A stretch of 64,000 nucleotides of DNA from Rheum nobile (taxonomy: Eukaryota > Streptophyta > Magnoliopsida > Caryophyllales > Polygonaceae). The translations under genes were made by a program, and so were the position numbers. Positions within the stretch are counted from its first letter, which is position 1; each line of letters opens with the position of its first letter. The notes below the pieces were generated by a model. That model made no database searches. It was not told where the DNA came from and saw only the letters and a program-made list of their open reading frames with translations. The DNA lies in NCBI GenBank assembly GCA_027886185.1, contig WOAB01000093.1, positions 6,696,001 through 6,760,000 on the forward strand, written 5' to 3'. Positions 12,449 to 22,840 of this stretch are shown piece after piece.

Positions 12449-13236
12449 CGCGTGTAAAAACGAATAAAAGACAATACAGAACCAAAGAACAAGCAAGCAA
12501 CTAGCAAGTAACAATTGTTCACGTAAGAAGGCGCGTTCTTTTGGCCGTGAGGGCGGCTTGAGGCAAGCAAAGCAAGTGTGATGTGCAAGCACAAAAGCAA
12601 ACGAAACCAAAAGAATGAAGTCCTAATCTCTTGCGTAAACAACGCGTACACACAAGACACACCTTCAAGTGTGACACTAGACGGTTGAGAGATGAAGAAG
12701 ATGAGCCTAGACGTTGAGGGAAGAAGGTTGCCTTATTTTGGCTTTACTTTTTTTTTTTTGAATGTCGCATTTTTTTTTTTGGAATGCAAATTTGACTTCT
12801 TCTTTTTTTTGAATTTGAAATTCAAATCCGAGATCTTAGTCTTTGATTGAAGATCAGATAAGAATTAAATGAAACAAAATAAAAATAAACGACTAAGTAA
12901 CTTATGGAAAGAAATCGCGAGATTTACGCGATAGGAGAGAGAAAATTTTAATGCAGATTTATGACGGCCACACAAGGAAATATGCAAGATATGATTAGCG
13001 AAATTTAAGCAAATAATTAAGGAAATCAAGCAATTAATTACGCAAATTTCATGCACACAAATCACACTATTTTTGCGCGTGGATCAAGCAATTATCGACC
13101 AAGAGATTCTCTTGTAGAAACCGATTGGACAAGCATGTGTTTGAAGAGAAAATTTTTTGACAAACCCGGAAGCAAGATGATGGGGGAGAAACAATTGTGA
13201 ACAAGTGAGACTTGACAAGCGACTTACAAGATCAAA
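12449..13236 (-). other. Untranslated leader of nested gypsy element
   Basis: Lies between the primer-binding site and gag. It includes poly(T)-rich stretches at about 12748-12815 (plus strand). No gene is seen. Confidence 0.6.
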
Positions 13237-13249
13237 GGCTCTGATACCA
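13237..13249 (-). other. Primer-binding site, initiator Met-tRNA type
   Basis: Minus strand reads TGGTATCAGAGCC, the standard complement of the 3' end of plant initiator tRNA-Met, two bases from the 5' LTR. Confidence 0.9.
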
Positions 13250-13251
13250 AT

Positions 13252-13966
13252 TGATGTGTTCCTGCTTGTGAATGTCGGATCGTGATCTTGGTGGTGAGTC
13301 GCGTGCGTCGAATCTGAGGGTTTTTGGATGGAACGCGGTGTTTATGGCTCGAGATGATGGATGGTGGCTCGAGAGGTGAGCAAAGCCGTAGCGTCGGCAG
13401 CGGAGTGAAGGGAGATGCGAAGGAAGACTGGGCTTGAAGAATCAAGCGGTTGCCGTAGCGTCGGCGGCAGAGTGAAGGAGATGAGAAAATAGAGATGTGT
13501 TTGACGTCCAATCAAAGGAAGGAGGCGATATGCTCTCAAACTTAAGCTTTGATTCAAATTAGACGTAACCTAGTACAGAAGGTCGAGATGACCTTTTATA
13601 GTACATAGCGAGACTCGGATGGGCCGATTCTCGCTTAATGGGCTAGCCCACGCGACACGCGTGGAACACACGCCCCAAAAGAAATAACTAAAATAATTAA
13701 TGTTCAGAATATTACAATCAATTCAGAAGATCATGTTCAATGGATGGTTGAGAGGAGATTGACAGAGAACGCATTCTCTGGACTTGGTTGAAGGCGTTTG
13801 AGAGAACGCGGTCTCTTGCGTTCCTTGGCTAGTGACGACGCGGACAACCATGGATTGTGTCGCGTTGACGATGGCTTTGGCGCGCGATCTTGTTATTGGC
13901 CCTTCTGAGCGAATACTCATAGCTTCTTCTTCCTCGGTGGCAGTCATGGTGGGCAGGAGCGCATCA
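13252..13966 (-). repeat. 5' LTR of nested gypsy element
   Basis: 715 bases, homologous to 6240-6956 throughout; outer end abuts the GTTAT duplication. Confidence 0.93.
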
Positions 13967-14134
13967 GTTATGTTCGTGTTGAAGACACTTGAAAAGTGTA
14001 GAAAAGATCAAAGGGTGACCGTTGGTGTGAGTCCAACTGCCCGCCGATGCTTAAGTCAGTAAAGGATTGGATAAGTATAATCAACTGAATCTAAATGAAA
14101 TGCAAAGTATAAGTTTTCAAAAGTAATACGACTC

Positions 14135-15340
14135 TCAATGGTTCGTGTTCCAGTTTGGTTGGTCGTCTTTTGTGGACTCTTCATCTTCTTCTAGTCTGAC
14201 ATGGACCATGGATTTGGCTTGTACATCTTCGAAGCTTCGACATGGATATTTGGTCAGCTCGCGATAAAGTTCATTGCCCCTGACCAATCCCCGAGGGAAG
14301 GCTTCAATAGACGTTGGGACATCGCAATGCAGGATCGCGACCTTCTCTTTGTTGTACCTGTTAAGATAATTCCTTAAGGGCTCACCGTACCTTTGCACGA
14401 TCCTGTATAGGTGGCTTGATTGGTTTTCCAGTCTCCGACTGCTGGCAAACTGGATTTTGAATGAATCGACCAGATCGGCAAACGAAGCGACCGAACCCTA
14501 CGACAGATGCATGAACCAAGTTAGTGCGGGTCCTGCGAGGGTCGTGCCAAAGATTTTGCACATGACCGCTTCACGATTCCCTCTTGGAATAGAGATAGTC
14601 ATTAGTTTTTGTTTGTAAATAGAGATATGATCGTCGGGGTCCCCGGTCCCATCGTAGTTGGGCATGTTGGGGACATGGAACTCTTTAGGGATCTCGACGC
14701 AAGCGATCGCTTCTACGAACGGCGAGTCTTCATATCCGTCGATTGCTTCCTTTTCGATCGGTTGTGGGACTCATGGAATCCGAGCGATGCGGTCGTCTAA
14801 GGCCTTCATATGTTTGTTGACAGCTTGTTGTATGAGGATTTGAAGATCCATCGGTGTGGCAACCTGTGGAGGGGCTACTCGAGTCTCGGTGGGCTCGGTC
14901 GCGGAAACTGGAACGTTAGTCATGAAAGTACTGACTGTAGGAGTTTGAAACATACCAATGGGTTGAATGACGCTCTGAGTGACCAGAGCCATGGGCGTCG
15001 GGATTGCCCCATTTGTGTTGAGACGTGCTTGGAGGCCTTCAGTGTTGACTACGCGTCTTGATCCCCCTGGGACCGATGCAACCGAATTCACCTGCGATTT
15101 CAAAAGTTCATTTTCACGGATTAGTCTTGTAATTTCAACTCCAAATTGGATGCTGAGGGTTTTGGTTCTTACGCGTTGCTGAGCCAGTTCTCCTTGGAGG
15201 ATGCTCATGCTCTTTGCTAATTCTTGGATTCGGGTGTCCAAGATGAGCGGATTGGCGACGTCTTCGGCTTGATTTCCGACCAGGGCATCGGTTTGGACTT
15301 GGTCTTCAGCGATGATCATGGGGTCCCCGGAACCGGCCAT
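14135..15340 (-). pseudogene. Gag fragment of outer gypsy element
   Basis: The first segment (15340 down to 14771, 189 codons from MAGSGDP) has a coiled-coil-like stretch around RIQELAKSMSILQGEL and a Pro/Thr-rich part, ending at a stop. Translation below it, between 14750 and 14400, shows gypsy capsid text such as YDGTGDPDDHISIYKQKL and a stop inside. The last piece (14398-14135) has the typical QRYGEPLRNYLNRYNKE. No zinc knuckle or pol follows, because the element is cut at the nested insertion and its remaining internal DNA (5467-6234) has no pol. Gag would form the particle; here it is disrupted by at least two stops. Confidence 0.75.
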
Positions 15341-15375
15341 GATTGGATGCGGACTGGATCATTGATTGGCTAGAT

Positions 15376-15393
15376 GCCCCACGGTGGGCGCCA
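15376..15393 (-). other. Primer-binding site of outer gypsy element
   Basis: Minus strand reads TGGCGCCCACCGTGGGGC, three bases from the 5' LTR end. The tRNA used was not identified. Confidence 0.65.
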
Positions 15394-15396
15394 AAT

Positions 15397-16083
15397 TATT
15401 TTGGGCGAAAAAGATCGAACCGACCTGAATCGCTTAAAGAGGGGACAACTAGACAACAATAAGATGAGTAATATCTAAATAATCCAAATCAACTTAACAA
15501 TCAAGAGAAAGAGATTAAACGGATGTAATATAAACTTATCTCCCTGGAATGAGAGACTAATCAAATACAGAAATTTAGCCGTCGGTCGCTTCAATGTTGG
15601 AGTAACGGACTAAGCACAAGAATGATCACTTATTTGAGTAAAACAATGGTAGAACAATGATAGATGATTCCTTGAATTGAGTAAGAATGATCCCTTTTTA
15701 TACACATTTGCTAGGGTTGAACTAATAAAGCTGTTATCTCCCGAGATCTTCGGAGATCGTCGGATTTAATGCACCGGATGGCCATGATCTTCCAATATTT
15801 ATGACTTAATCACCTTGGTTGTAACCGCTGTGTGGCTGAGATCTTCGCTTAATAACTCCTCATATCGTCGGGTTAATGCACCTGAGGCTCAATAACTCCC
15901 CATATCCGTTGAGACCGAAATCAGCGGACGTCGCTTCCCGTATACTGACTAGACCGAGATCTCAGGAGGCTGTTTCTGACCGGACCAGGATTTCTGGAGG
16001 CTGAACGGACCGGACCTTCTAGAAGGTAGTTTTGGTTCAAGCTATTGGGCCGATCTAATGGGCCAAAAAATCGAGGCCCAACA
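15397..16083 (-). repeat. 5' LTR of outer gypsy element
   Basis: 687 bases paired with 4779-5466. Its inner end has TA where the partner LTR has TG. The outer end is followed by the CCCTT duplication. Confidence 0.92.
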
Positions 16084-16088
16084 CCCTT

Positions 16089-16391
16089 ACCCCCAAAGAT
16101 AAGAAAATCACTTAGGTTTTGTTGGACTATGTATTTATAAAGACTTTATTTTAAAAAAATACTTTTTTCCTACCTTTTACATTTCTCTATACCACAGAAA
16201 ATTCAAAATTTAAAATCTACTTTCTCAAAAAAAGTAAATTATAACTATAAAAGTCTTTATCAATACAACTACCAAACAAATCCTTAATTTTCACTCTCTT
16301 CTACTCACTTAACACCTCTCTTTCACTTTACCAAATACACCCATAATCAACGCACACGCGACTAAAGATTTGTTTGATTAAAGTCTGTATA
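16089..16391. other. Flanking AT-rich sequence, nothing recognised
   Basis: About 300 bases between the outer gypsy element and the Mutator-like element; short A/T runs only. Confidence 0.6.
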
Positions 16392-16400
16392 AAGATTTTT

Positions 16401-16720
16401 CGATTTTTTCGCCTGATACCCTTGAGGTACGGCGAAATTCGCGAGGTGTACTAAAGTTTGACTTATTTCGCGCGGTATTTCCGAACTTTGTTTTTTTTCG
16501 CCAAATACCCTTCTGTCAATATATGTTGTTAAAAAAATCCAAAAAACCCCCAAAAATCAGAATTTGTCTTCTTCCAAGTTGCTTCTCGCATCTCCACCTC
16601 TCCGCGTCTGTCTTCTGCACAACTCCGACGGCTCCACATCCTGCCGGCCCTTGACCCGGTGGCCATTCTGCCAGCCACGACCCGCGACGACGTTTTGTTG
16701 CTCGCCTCCCCTCTGCCTCC
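16401..16720 (+). repeat. Left terminal inverted repeat of Mutator-like element
   Basis: Pairs with 17395-17717 on the opposite strand. The outer 150 bases share wording with the element at 48073 (CGCCAAATACCCTTCTGT here, CGCCATATGCCCTTCTGT there). Confidence 0.8.
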
Positions 16721-17394
16721 ACCGCCTTCGAGCCCGCCTCCACCGCTCCGCGACGACTCGCCTCTTACAAAACAAGTACAGTTCGAATTACTTGTCATTT
16801 TGAGGCGGAGTGTGGCGGCGCACGACGACGGTACAGTGAGGAAGAGGATCGGAGAATGGGAGAGGGAGCCCAAGTGCTTCCCGCTGGGGAACTTTGACGG
16901 GGCGATGCGAGAACATTCAATTCTGCTAGAGTTTAACAAAATTGCTACTATTTTCTTGGATTTCACTTCACAATCGCTCATCAACTGTATTATTGGATAT
17001 TTTGATTTTGAATTTAGTGAAATGGTTTCCAAGATAGTGGTTTGTGGCTCACAGAAGTCGCTTTGTTATTTTTGCTCATAATTGGAATTTCGGTTAGAAA
17101 TTGAAGAGGAATGTGAATTGGTCATTTGAGGGACAAATTTTTATTGAAATTTCGATTGGTCAATTGGGTGGTCGGAGCCACACACATCCGAGTTTCTGAG
17201 CGAGGATGAGATGGATGATAGCTTTGCTGTGTTGGTTCCCTGCTACAGAAACCATAGCAACGCCAATCAATTCCTGGAGAAGTGGCTTACTTCCCTTCAT
17301 AAATGCTGAAAATTGTCGCCTATAAGAACTAACCAATTGAGGCTAGAGGGTTCAGCTGTGTGCATTACTCATTTCAAGTGCAACCTTCCCGCGG
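16721..17394 (+). pseudogene. Unidentified captured coding segment in Mutator-like element
   Basis: An open frame to 17081 includes GEWEREPKCFPLGNFDGAMR. A second short open stretch around 17200-17309 reads SEDEMDDSFAVLVPCYRN and ends in a stop. The codon use is gene-like, and an intron might join the two. I do not recognise the parent gene. It could also be chance coding in transposon filler. Confidence 0.35.
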
Positions 17395-17717
17395 TGGAGC
17401 CGGAGGGGAGGCGAGCAACAAAACGTCGTCGCAGAGCGGTGCCGGCAGAATGGCCGCCGGGTCGAGGGCCGACAGGATGTGGAGCCGTCGGAGCTGTGCA
17501 GAAGACAGACGTCGCGGAGCGGTGGAGACGCGAGAAGCAACTTGGAAGAAGACGAATCCTGATTTGGGGGGGTTGGATATTTTTTTTAAACATATATTGA
17601 CATAAGGGTATTTGGCGGAAAAAAAAAACAATGTTCGGGGTACCGTGTGAAATAGGTCAAACTTTGATATACCTCGCAAATTTCGCCATACCTCATGGAT
17701 ATCAGGCGAAAAAACCG
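17395..17717 (-). repeat. Right terminal inverted repeat of Mutator-like element
   Basis: Reverse complement of 16401-16720 with scattered differences; ends CGGTTTTTTCGCCTGATA when read inward. Confidence 0.8.
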
Positions 17718-17862
17718 AAGATTTTTTATTTAAAAAATAACAATTTTGTTATAATAACGTATGTTTGGTGATAAATATTTGTTATAGATATGTATATTAT
17801 TTGTTAAAAAGTGTATAGAAAAAAAATATTGCACATTAATTTGTCAAACGTATAAAAGTATT

Positions 17863-18063
17863 TATTAGGAGATTTGTTAGGATATATCTTTAGGGAATAT
17901 TCTATCTCCAAATATATATTGTATATCTTTTAGTTTCCTTGATTCTAGGATATGATGATAGCTTCCTTGCTCTCCACTATCTTCTTCATGTATATATGTT
18001 GTCCTTTGTTAATGAGAAAGGTAGCGGAAACTACTCCAACTTACTGCTCTTCCTAATTCTACA
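17863..18063 (+). repeat. 5' LTR of copia element
   Basis: 201 bases, matching 36247-36449. Contains GATATATCTTTAGGGAATAT and ends CTAATTCTACA directly before the primer site. Confidence 0.88.
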
Positions 18064-18077
18064 TGGCATCAGAGCCA
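18064..18077 (+). other. Primer-binding site of copia element
   Basis: TGGCATCAGAGCCA, one base different from the classical TGGTATCAGAGC initiator-Met site, directly after the LTR. Confidence 0.85.
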
Positions 18078-18178
18078 CGCACCTAAACCACTATCATAAC
18101 CCCTGCGTCTTCCTCCGCACTCCTCAGACCTTCTCAAAAAAATTTCTTTCCTATTGGCTTCTTCCTCTCTTTGATCCA

Positions 18179-18489
18179 TGACAAACACCGACCAAACATT
18201 GAATACTGACCTGACCCAGAAGCAAGGAAGTCTTGACATGACTTCTCCTTATTATCTCCACCCGTCGGACCACACCGGAAACTACTCCTTATTATGCTCA
18301 AAAAATTTAAAAGTTCATGTGATGACAAGTTGATGGGTAAGCCTTCGGGTAGTTGGATTCTCGATACCGGTGCCTCGTATAATATGACTGCCAACTCGAC
18401 TATGCTTGCAGATTTGCATTCTATTTCTCCTTCCACTATTGTTTTACCTGATGGATCCACTTCTGTTGCATCTCAAGCAGGGACTGCTG
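18179..18489 (+). pseudogene. Copia gag start joined to protease, internally deleted
   Basis: From the Met at 18179 the text reads MTNTDQTLNTDL and then SPYYLHPSDHTGN, the conserved N-terminus of copia gag. It then jumps near 18285 to another frame that holds the protease region, SWILDTGASYNMT with the catalytic DTGA. The capsid core and zinc knuckle are missing, so an internal deletion removed most of gag. The frame is cut at 18489 by the inserted LTR sequence and resumes at 23738 (VLGDSLRIS). Confidence 0.75.
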
Positions 18490-18749
18490 TGTAATACCCC
18501 TCATTTTAGTAAAGAGTATTTTGGTAAGTTTTCCAAACACTCGTATTATAGTCGAATTATTTTCAGAGAAGTTCAGACTTTCTGTTAAATACTTTATCTC
18601 TGTAATAATTCCTTGAGTGGAATAAAATACATTCGATGTATTTTAGGGCTTAGAATATTTGTTCGGATACGAATATGTTTAAACCGGGGTTAAAACCCAT
18701 ACCCATAATTCTTCCCGGACAAAAGTGGGCAAAAGGCACAGAATTTGCC

Positions 18750-18845
18750 TTGACCGCACCCGCGGTCATACCCACCGCACCCGCGGTCAGAATTGGTCGC
18801 CACCGCACCCCGCGGTGAGACCCACCGCACCCGCGCCGTCATGAT
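18750..18845. repeat. GC-rich minisatellite in the solo LTR
   Basis: Four to five variants of ACCGCACCCGCGGT separated by short spacers; two further copies at 19211-19240. Confidence 0.7.
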
Positions 18846-18949
18846 TTATTTTCTGCTCCCCCGAACTTCGCCTGAGCTGCTTGCCGATCTTGTCGGAGCT
18901 GAAGCGGTGAGGCGGTGGGGGAGGTGCCAGCTGAGCTCCTTGCTTGGCC

Positions 18950-18957
18950 TATAAAAG
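18950..18957 (+). promoter_or_regulatory. Candidate TATA box of the solo LTR
   Basis: TATAAAAG in an otherwise GC-rich stretch, as expected for an LTR promoter reading rightward. Confidence 0.5.
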
Positions 18958-20028
18958 GAGGAGGCTTGGAGGAGGAAGACATCTCAAATATCTCTCTCTC
19001 CAATCTCTCTCTCTCGTTCCATTGTCGCCGGAGTTGCAAGCTTTCGCCGGAGTTCTTCAAGGTCGTCGCCGGAGCTACCATAGGAGGAGGAGGTGCCTTC
19101 AAGGTGGTGTTTGGTGGCTCAAGGAGTTTGGAAGTCGAAGCCAATCAAAATCGAGCCCAACGCGTCATCCCCGGTAAGATCTCGTCTTCGTCCCCGATGA
19201 CTGCACTTGTGACCGCACCCGCGGCAGGGCCACCGCACCCGCGGTATGCCTGGGCGATTGTGGGTATGGCCTTGGGTTTTGTGATTTCGATCGGGACTTC
19301 ATTCCTTCGATTTTGTTCGCCTTTCTTTAGATTCGTACTATTTATTGTCGAATCTAACTTTGGGTTTCGTTATGGGTCGTTCCGTAGGAAATTATAATAC
19401 GAGTTCTTCCTCGTTTCGGACCCGGAAACCCGTCGTCTCGAGCTTCGTTGAGCCTCGTCTAATCTAAGGCAAGTGGCGGTTCGCTCTTGCTTATCATTCC
19501 ATATTTATATTAATTATCAATTGTTTAATTGTTAATTAATTTGGGATGAATATTGTTTTCGTCTGGGAACAGTTTTGATAATTGTATGTGATTTAAAAAG
19601 AGATATTATAATAGGTTGTATATATTGCTAGAACCAACGCTATTATATATATATCATTGAAATACAGATACTATAATAGGTTGTATATATTGCTAAAAAC
19701 AACGCTATTATATCTGTTATTGGCCTCGATGGCTTTGATGTGAATTATTGCTCTTATGTTTTAACTGTTTAGTTAGAACGAGTATTCGTAGGAACACTAT
19801 GTACCTTGTGAGGTTTAGTGGTTTCTTGATAATGGTACTAGGAGGATTTTCCCTAGTATCTTCGGTCATGACCTTACCCTTACTCCAGGGTATGTGCACA
19901 CAGCTGGTGCCGTCATTTGGGATGTATTCCCTGGGATGTATTCCATTTGATATCTCTTGTAAGGAGATCTGATATCTCTTGTGAAGAGATCTTAAAAGCT
20001 TACACTAGTAGAAAAAACCCTTTTAGAG

Positions 20029-20390
20029 GCGGGCGTTTTGACACTTATTGAGGCGGATATCGTACGCAGCAAGTGAGGGGCTGCAACAAGTATGGACCCT
20101 TTTTTAGGCGGGCAATATACGCCTTTAAAAGTCACTTTTTGAGGCGGGCGTCTATAGGCCCGCCTCAACAAGTGCCTCACTTTGGCGCCAAAGTGAGGCA
20201 CTTTTAGAGGCGTATAAATGGAGGTCCGCCTCTAAAAGCCACTTGTTGAGGCGGGCCTCCATAGGCCCGCCTCTAAAAGTGCCTCATTGGCGCTGAAGTG
20301 AGGCACTTTTAGAGGCGTATATATTAAGGCCCGCCTCTAAAAGCCACTTGTTGAGGCGGGCCTCCATAGGCCCGCCTCAAAAAGTCTATT
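20029..20390. repeat. CACTA left subterminal repeat array
   Basis: Repeated GAGGCGGGCC...GGCCCGCCTC pairs, roughly ten arms, facing each other in short inverted repeats. Confidence 0.88.
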
Positions 20391-20988
20391 TAAAAAAAAA
20401 AACTGAACCCCGGTTTTTTGTAATACCGGGGTCCCATTGCTGATTTTTTTTAAAAAAAATCAGCTGGCCCCGAATCTTCAGCAGATTATCAGCTTCCAGA
20501 TTCAAAATTGAATACACAACAAGTGTACTTATTAAATGGTCAAAGAAGCAACTACAATTATGATTACATTTCTCACATCAGTAATATGAAGTGAAGAAAA
20601 ATTGAACATCAAACAGAACAGAGCAGAGCAACTGAAGAAGGGTGCTTTGGTCATAATTTATATAGGTAAAACTACAAACAAGCTAGTTTTTGATGATGAC
20701 TACAACCTTTTCTCAAGGAAAACAGAACTCACAAATTGTTACGCCCTTGACTGCCCTCCATTGCTTGTTTTGGAGTCTGAAATCAAGGCCTTGATATTAA
20801 GTTTCGGCTTCATGGAGACTAGCGACTAAGGGAGGACCGATACAGCAGCTACTAATGAGTTCCGTGGAACTCAAAAAAGGGGTATACATTCAATCAGAAT
20901 GCAGACCTGTGAATGTATTCGAGTCAGCGTACAAGAAACTTGAAATATCTTAAAAGAGGGAGAGGTGACATGGGAAGAAGAGGCAAGA

Positions 20989-21925
20989 GCATTGCACCTC
21001 TGGAGATTTTAAGTCAACAACTGCATCGGGTACGACACCCTTAACTGCTGCGGCCACAATCGCAAAGCACTTGTCACGCTCTAGTATGGCTGGAGCATTG
21101 GGATCACTGGAACTGGTTTTCACTAATTTCATCTCTGTCTGGTCAATCCCTCTTCTATTGTAGCCAACTGCAAACTAAAACCATAGATTAAAGGCAATAT
21201 TGACAGATGACTACCCTAAAGCTATTATCATGATTCGTGAACAATATGACATCATTTCAACTGAGAATCTAAATCATGAAGAACACAACACAAAATAAAC
21301 AAGATGTATGTCTGATCTGTCAAATGGATGCGTTTACAGTGTCTCGAAACAGGAAAAAAAGATGTAGAAGGCAGGTATTCCACAAGAAACAAATTGCATC
21401 TTTGCCAGGAATACTAGAATTTGCATCACATATTATACAGGAAGTTACTTTTTAATTTATATTACCTTGAGAGGTGTTGAAAACTTGATTGCTTGGCTAT
21501 TGACATATTCACGAACAAGACTCGACACAACAGAGCCTTTCGCTTCTTTTTCTCAGCCTGCACATGCCATGAAAAATGTATAACAACACTTCCATAAACC
21601 TGAAGAAGCAGAGCATCATCTATAGCTGCACTCATACAAAAAAGCCTATCATATACAAGCTCATGAAAAAGAGTTGATAATTTCCAAAGGGATCACCTTG
21701 GGTAGGGAAAATAGCATTTCCACTTTCGTTAGACATAGTGGCTAGAATTCCTGCAACAAGCACACACACAAAAATTACTTATTATAACATAAAGCTTATT
21801 GTAAAAGAACAGTTTTCAGGGGAAAGCTTCAGTGATCTTGCCTCTGCAAACAAAAGCTTCTTGCTAATGACTTGGATAATTGCAGTTGAGCCTAAAACCT
21901 GAAGAATTGTTTCTATCTGTAGAAG
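20989..21925 (-). pseudogene. Captured multi-exon gene fragment in CACTA, THUMP-domain (TAN1-like) resemblance
   Basis: Four exon-like pieces occur in order on the minus strand: about 21925-21835 (IETILQVLGSTAIIQV), about 21755-21700 (ILATMSNESGNAIF), about 21540-21465 (KGSVVSSLVREYVN to STPLK), and about 21170-20990 (FAVGYNRRGIDQTEMK to AVVDLKSPE). The last two have GT and AG splice signals that join them in frame. The FAVGYNRRG and VVDLKSPE text resembles the end of plant THUMP-domain proteins related to yeast Tan1, an assistant in tRNA cytidine acetylation. That identification is from memory of the family and needs a search. It has no start, and the final exon is lost or changed, so the fragment is not a working gene. 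Confidence 0.5.
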
Positions 21926-22444
21926 TAAAAGAAGATAATTGATAAGAAAGATTAACACAGATATGTAAGTAATTGTTAGATAATGAATAGAGGAAGGAAC
22001 TCATAAAAACGCATATTCATAGGGGCATTTCATCAAACACCTTCAATGCACGAGCAAGTTGACAAAAATACACAAATTCGTACAAGCTTTAAACACAAAA
22101 TACACAAATTAGAAATCAGTACATTAGGATTTGCATATTCGTAGGGGCATTTCATCAAAAAATCTGCTTAGACAAACGCATATTCATAGGGGCATTTCAC
22201 CAAACACCTTCAATGCACGAGCTTTAAACACAAAAATAAACAAATTCGTACAAGCTTTAAACACAATACAGAGAAACGCATATTAGAGAAACGCTTACCG
22301 GCCAGAGGAATCCGGTGAGGAAGTCGGAGTTCTGGTGAAACCGAGTGCTCGGCGAGAGGAGAGGAGACGAAGTCTGAACGAAGCGAAGAGGTGAATGTTC
22401 TGGTGAAGCGCGCGGAGAAGCTGAAAGTTTTAATTAAGTATAGA

Positions 22445-22840
22445 CTTATAGAGGCGGGCCTATTTATGCCCGCCTCTATAAGTCCAAGTTATGGCCGAGA
22501 AAGAGGCAATAGAGGCGGGCCTCCTTATGCCCGCCTCTATTGCTTACGTTTGTTGAGGCGGGCTTATAGAGGCCCGCCTCAACAAAACTTAATAGAGGCG
22601 GGCATTTTCGCCCGCCTCAATTACTTACCATTAGAGGCGGGCCTTTAATCGGCCCGCCTCTAATACTTTAGCGGGAATAATTTTTTGGAAACTTTTTGAG
22701 GCGTATAAATGTTTGCCCGCCTCAATAGAATTTTTTGAGGCGTATAAAATAATTATCCGCCTCAAAAACCTGAAAAATTGATTGCGTAGGACGTTGTTGA
22801 GGCGTTTTGTTATAGGCCCGCCTCTAAAAGGGAGCCTCAA
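22445..22840. repeat. CACTA right subterminal repeat array
   Basis: Same GAGGCGGGC/GCCCGCCTC arms as the left array, about a dozen, reaching to within about 25 bases of the right end. Confidence 0.88.

Larger units (their letters stand above)
6240..13966 (-). mobile_element. Nested Ty3/gypsy LTR retrotransposon, minus strand
   Basis: LTRs at 6240-6956 and 13252-13966 begin TGATG and end CATCA. The element is flanked by the perfect duplication GTTAT (6235-6239, 13967-13971) within the outer gypsy element. The order on the minus strand is 5' LTR, a primer-binding site matching initiator-methionine tRNA, gag with CCHC knuckle, protease, RT, RNase H, integrase, purine tract, 3' LTR: the Ty3/gypsy order. 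The coding region has several nonsense mutations and at least one frameshift, so the copy is dead. It belongs to the same family as the element at 26042-35238 (similar LTR ends, gag and pol). Confidence 0.95.
4779..16083 (-). mobile_element. Outer Ty3/gypsy-type LTR element (gag only), minus strand
   Basis: Near-identical terminal repeats lie at 4779-5466 and 15397-16083, and the whole is bracketed by the perfect 5-bp duplication CCCTT (4774-4778 and 16084-16088). The element reads on the minus strand, with its 5' LTR on the right. A primer-binding site follows that LTR and a broken gag lies next. Apart from the nested element at 6240-13966 the internal region is only about 2.2 kb, with no protease, reverse transcriptase or integrase. 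It is thus a non-autonomous, gag-only derivative that would have needed pol from a relative. The internal part near the 3' LTR (5467-6234) holds no credible gene. Confidence 0.9.
16401..17717. mobile_element. Mutator-like element (Pack-MULE type) with 9-bp target duplication
   Basis: Long terminal inverted repeats, about 320 bp each, begin CGATTTTTTCGCCTGATA at 16401 and are mirrored at about 17395-17717. The perfect 9-bp duplication AAGATTTTT flanks the element (16392-16400, 17718-17726), the usual length for Mutator. The inner half of each arm is GC-rich and looks gene-derived (TTGCTTCTCGC, GACGACGTTTTGTTGCTCGC). The unique middle (about 16721-17394) holds coding-like text but no transposase. 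This is a non-autonomous element that probably carries captured host sequence. Confidence 0.85.

Noticed and set aside
16529..17032. 167-codon minus-strand ORF in the Mutator-like element
   Set aside because: Runs through the inverted repeat and reads basic low-complexity sequence; the plus-strand frame looks more gene-like.
18915..19397. 160-codon ORF inside the solo LTR
   Set aside because: Low-complexity Gly/Ser/Pro text over GC-rich repeats and downstream of an LTR TATA box; no motif.
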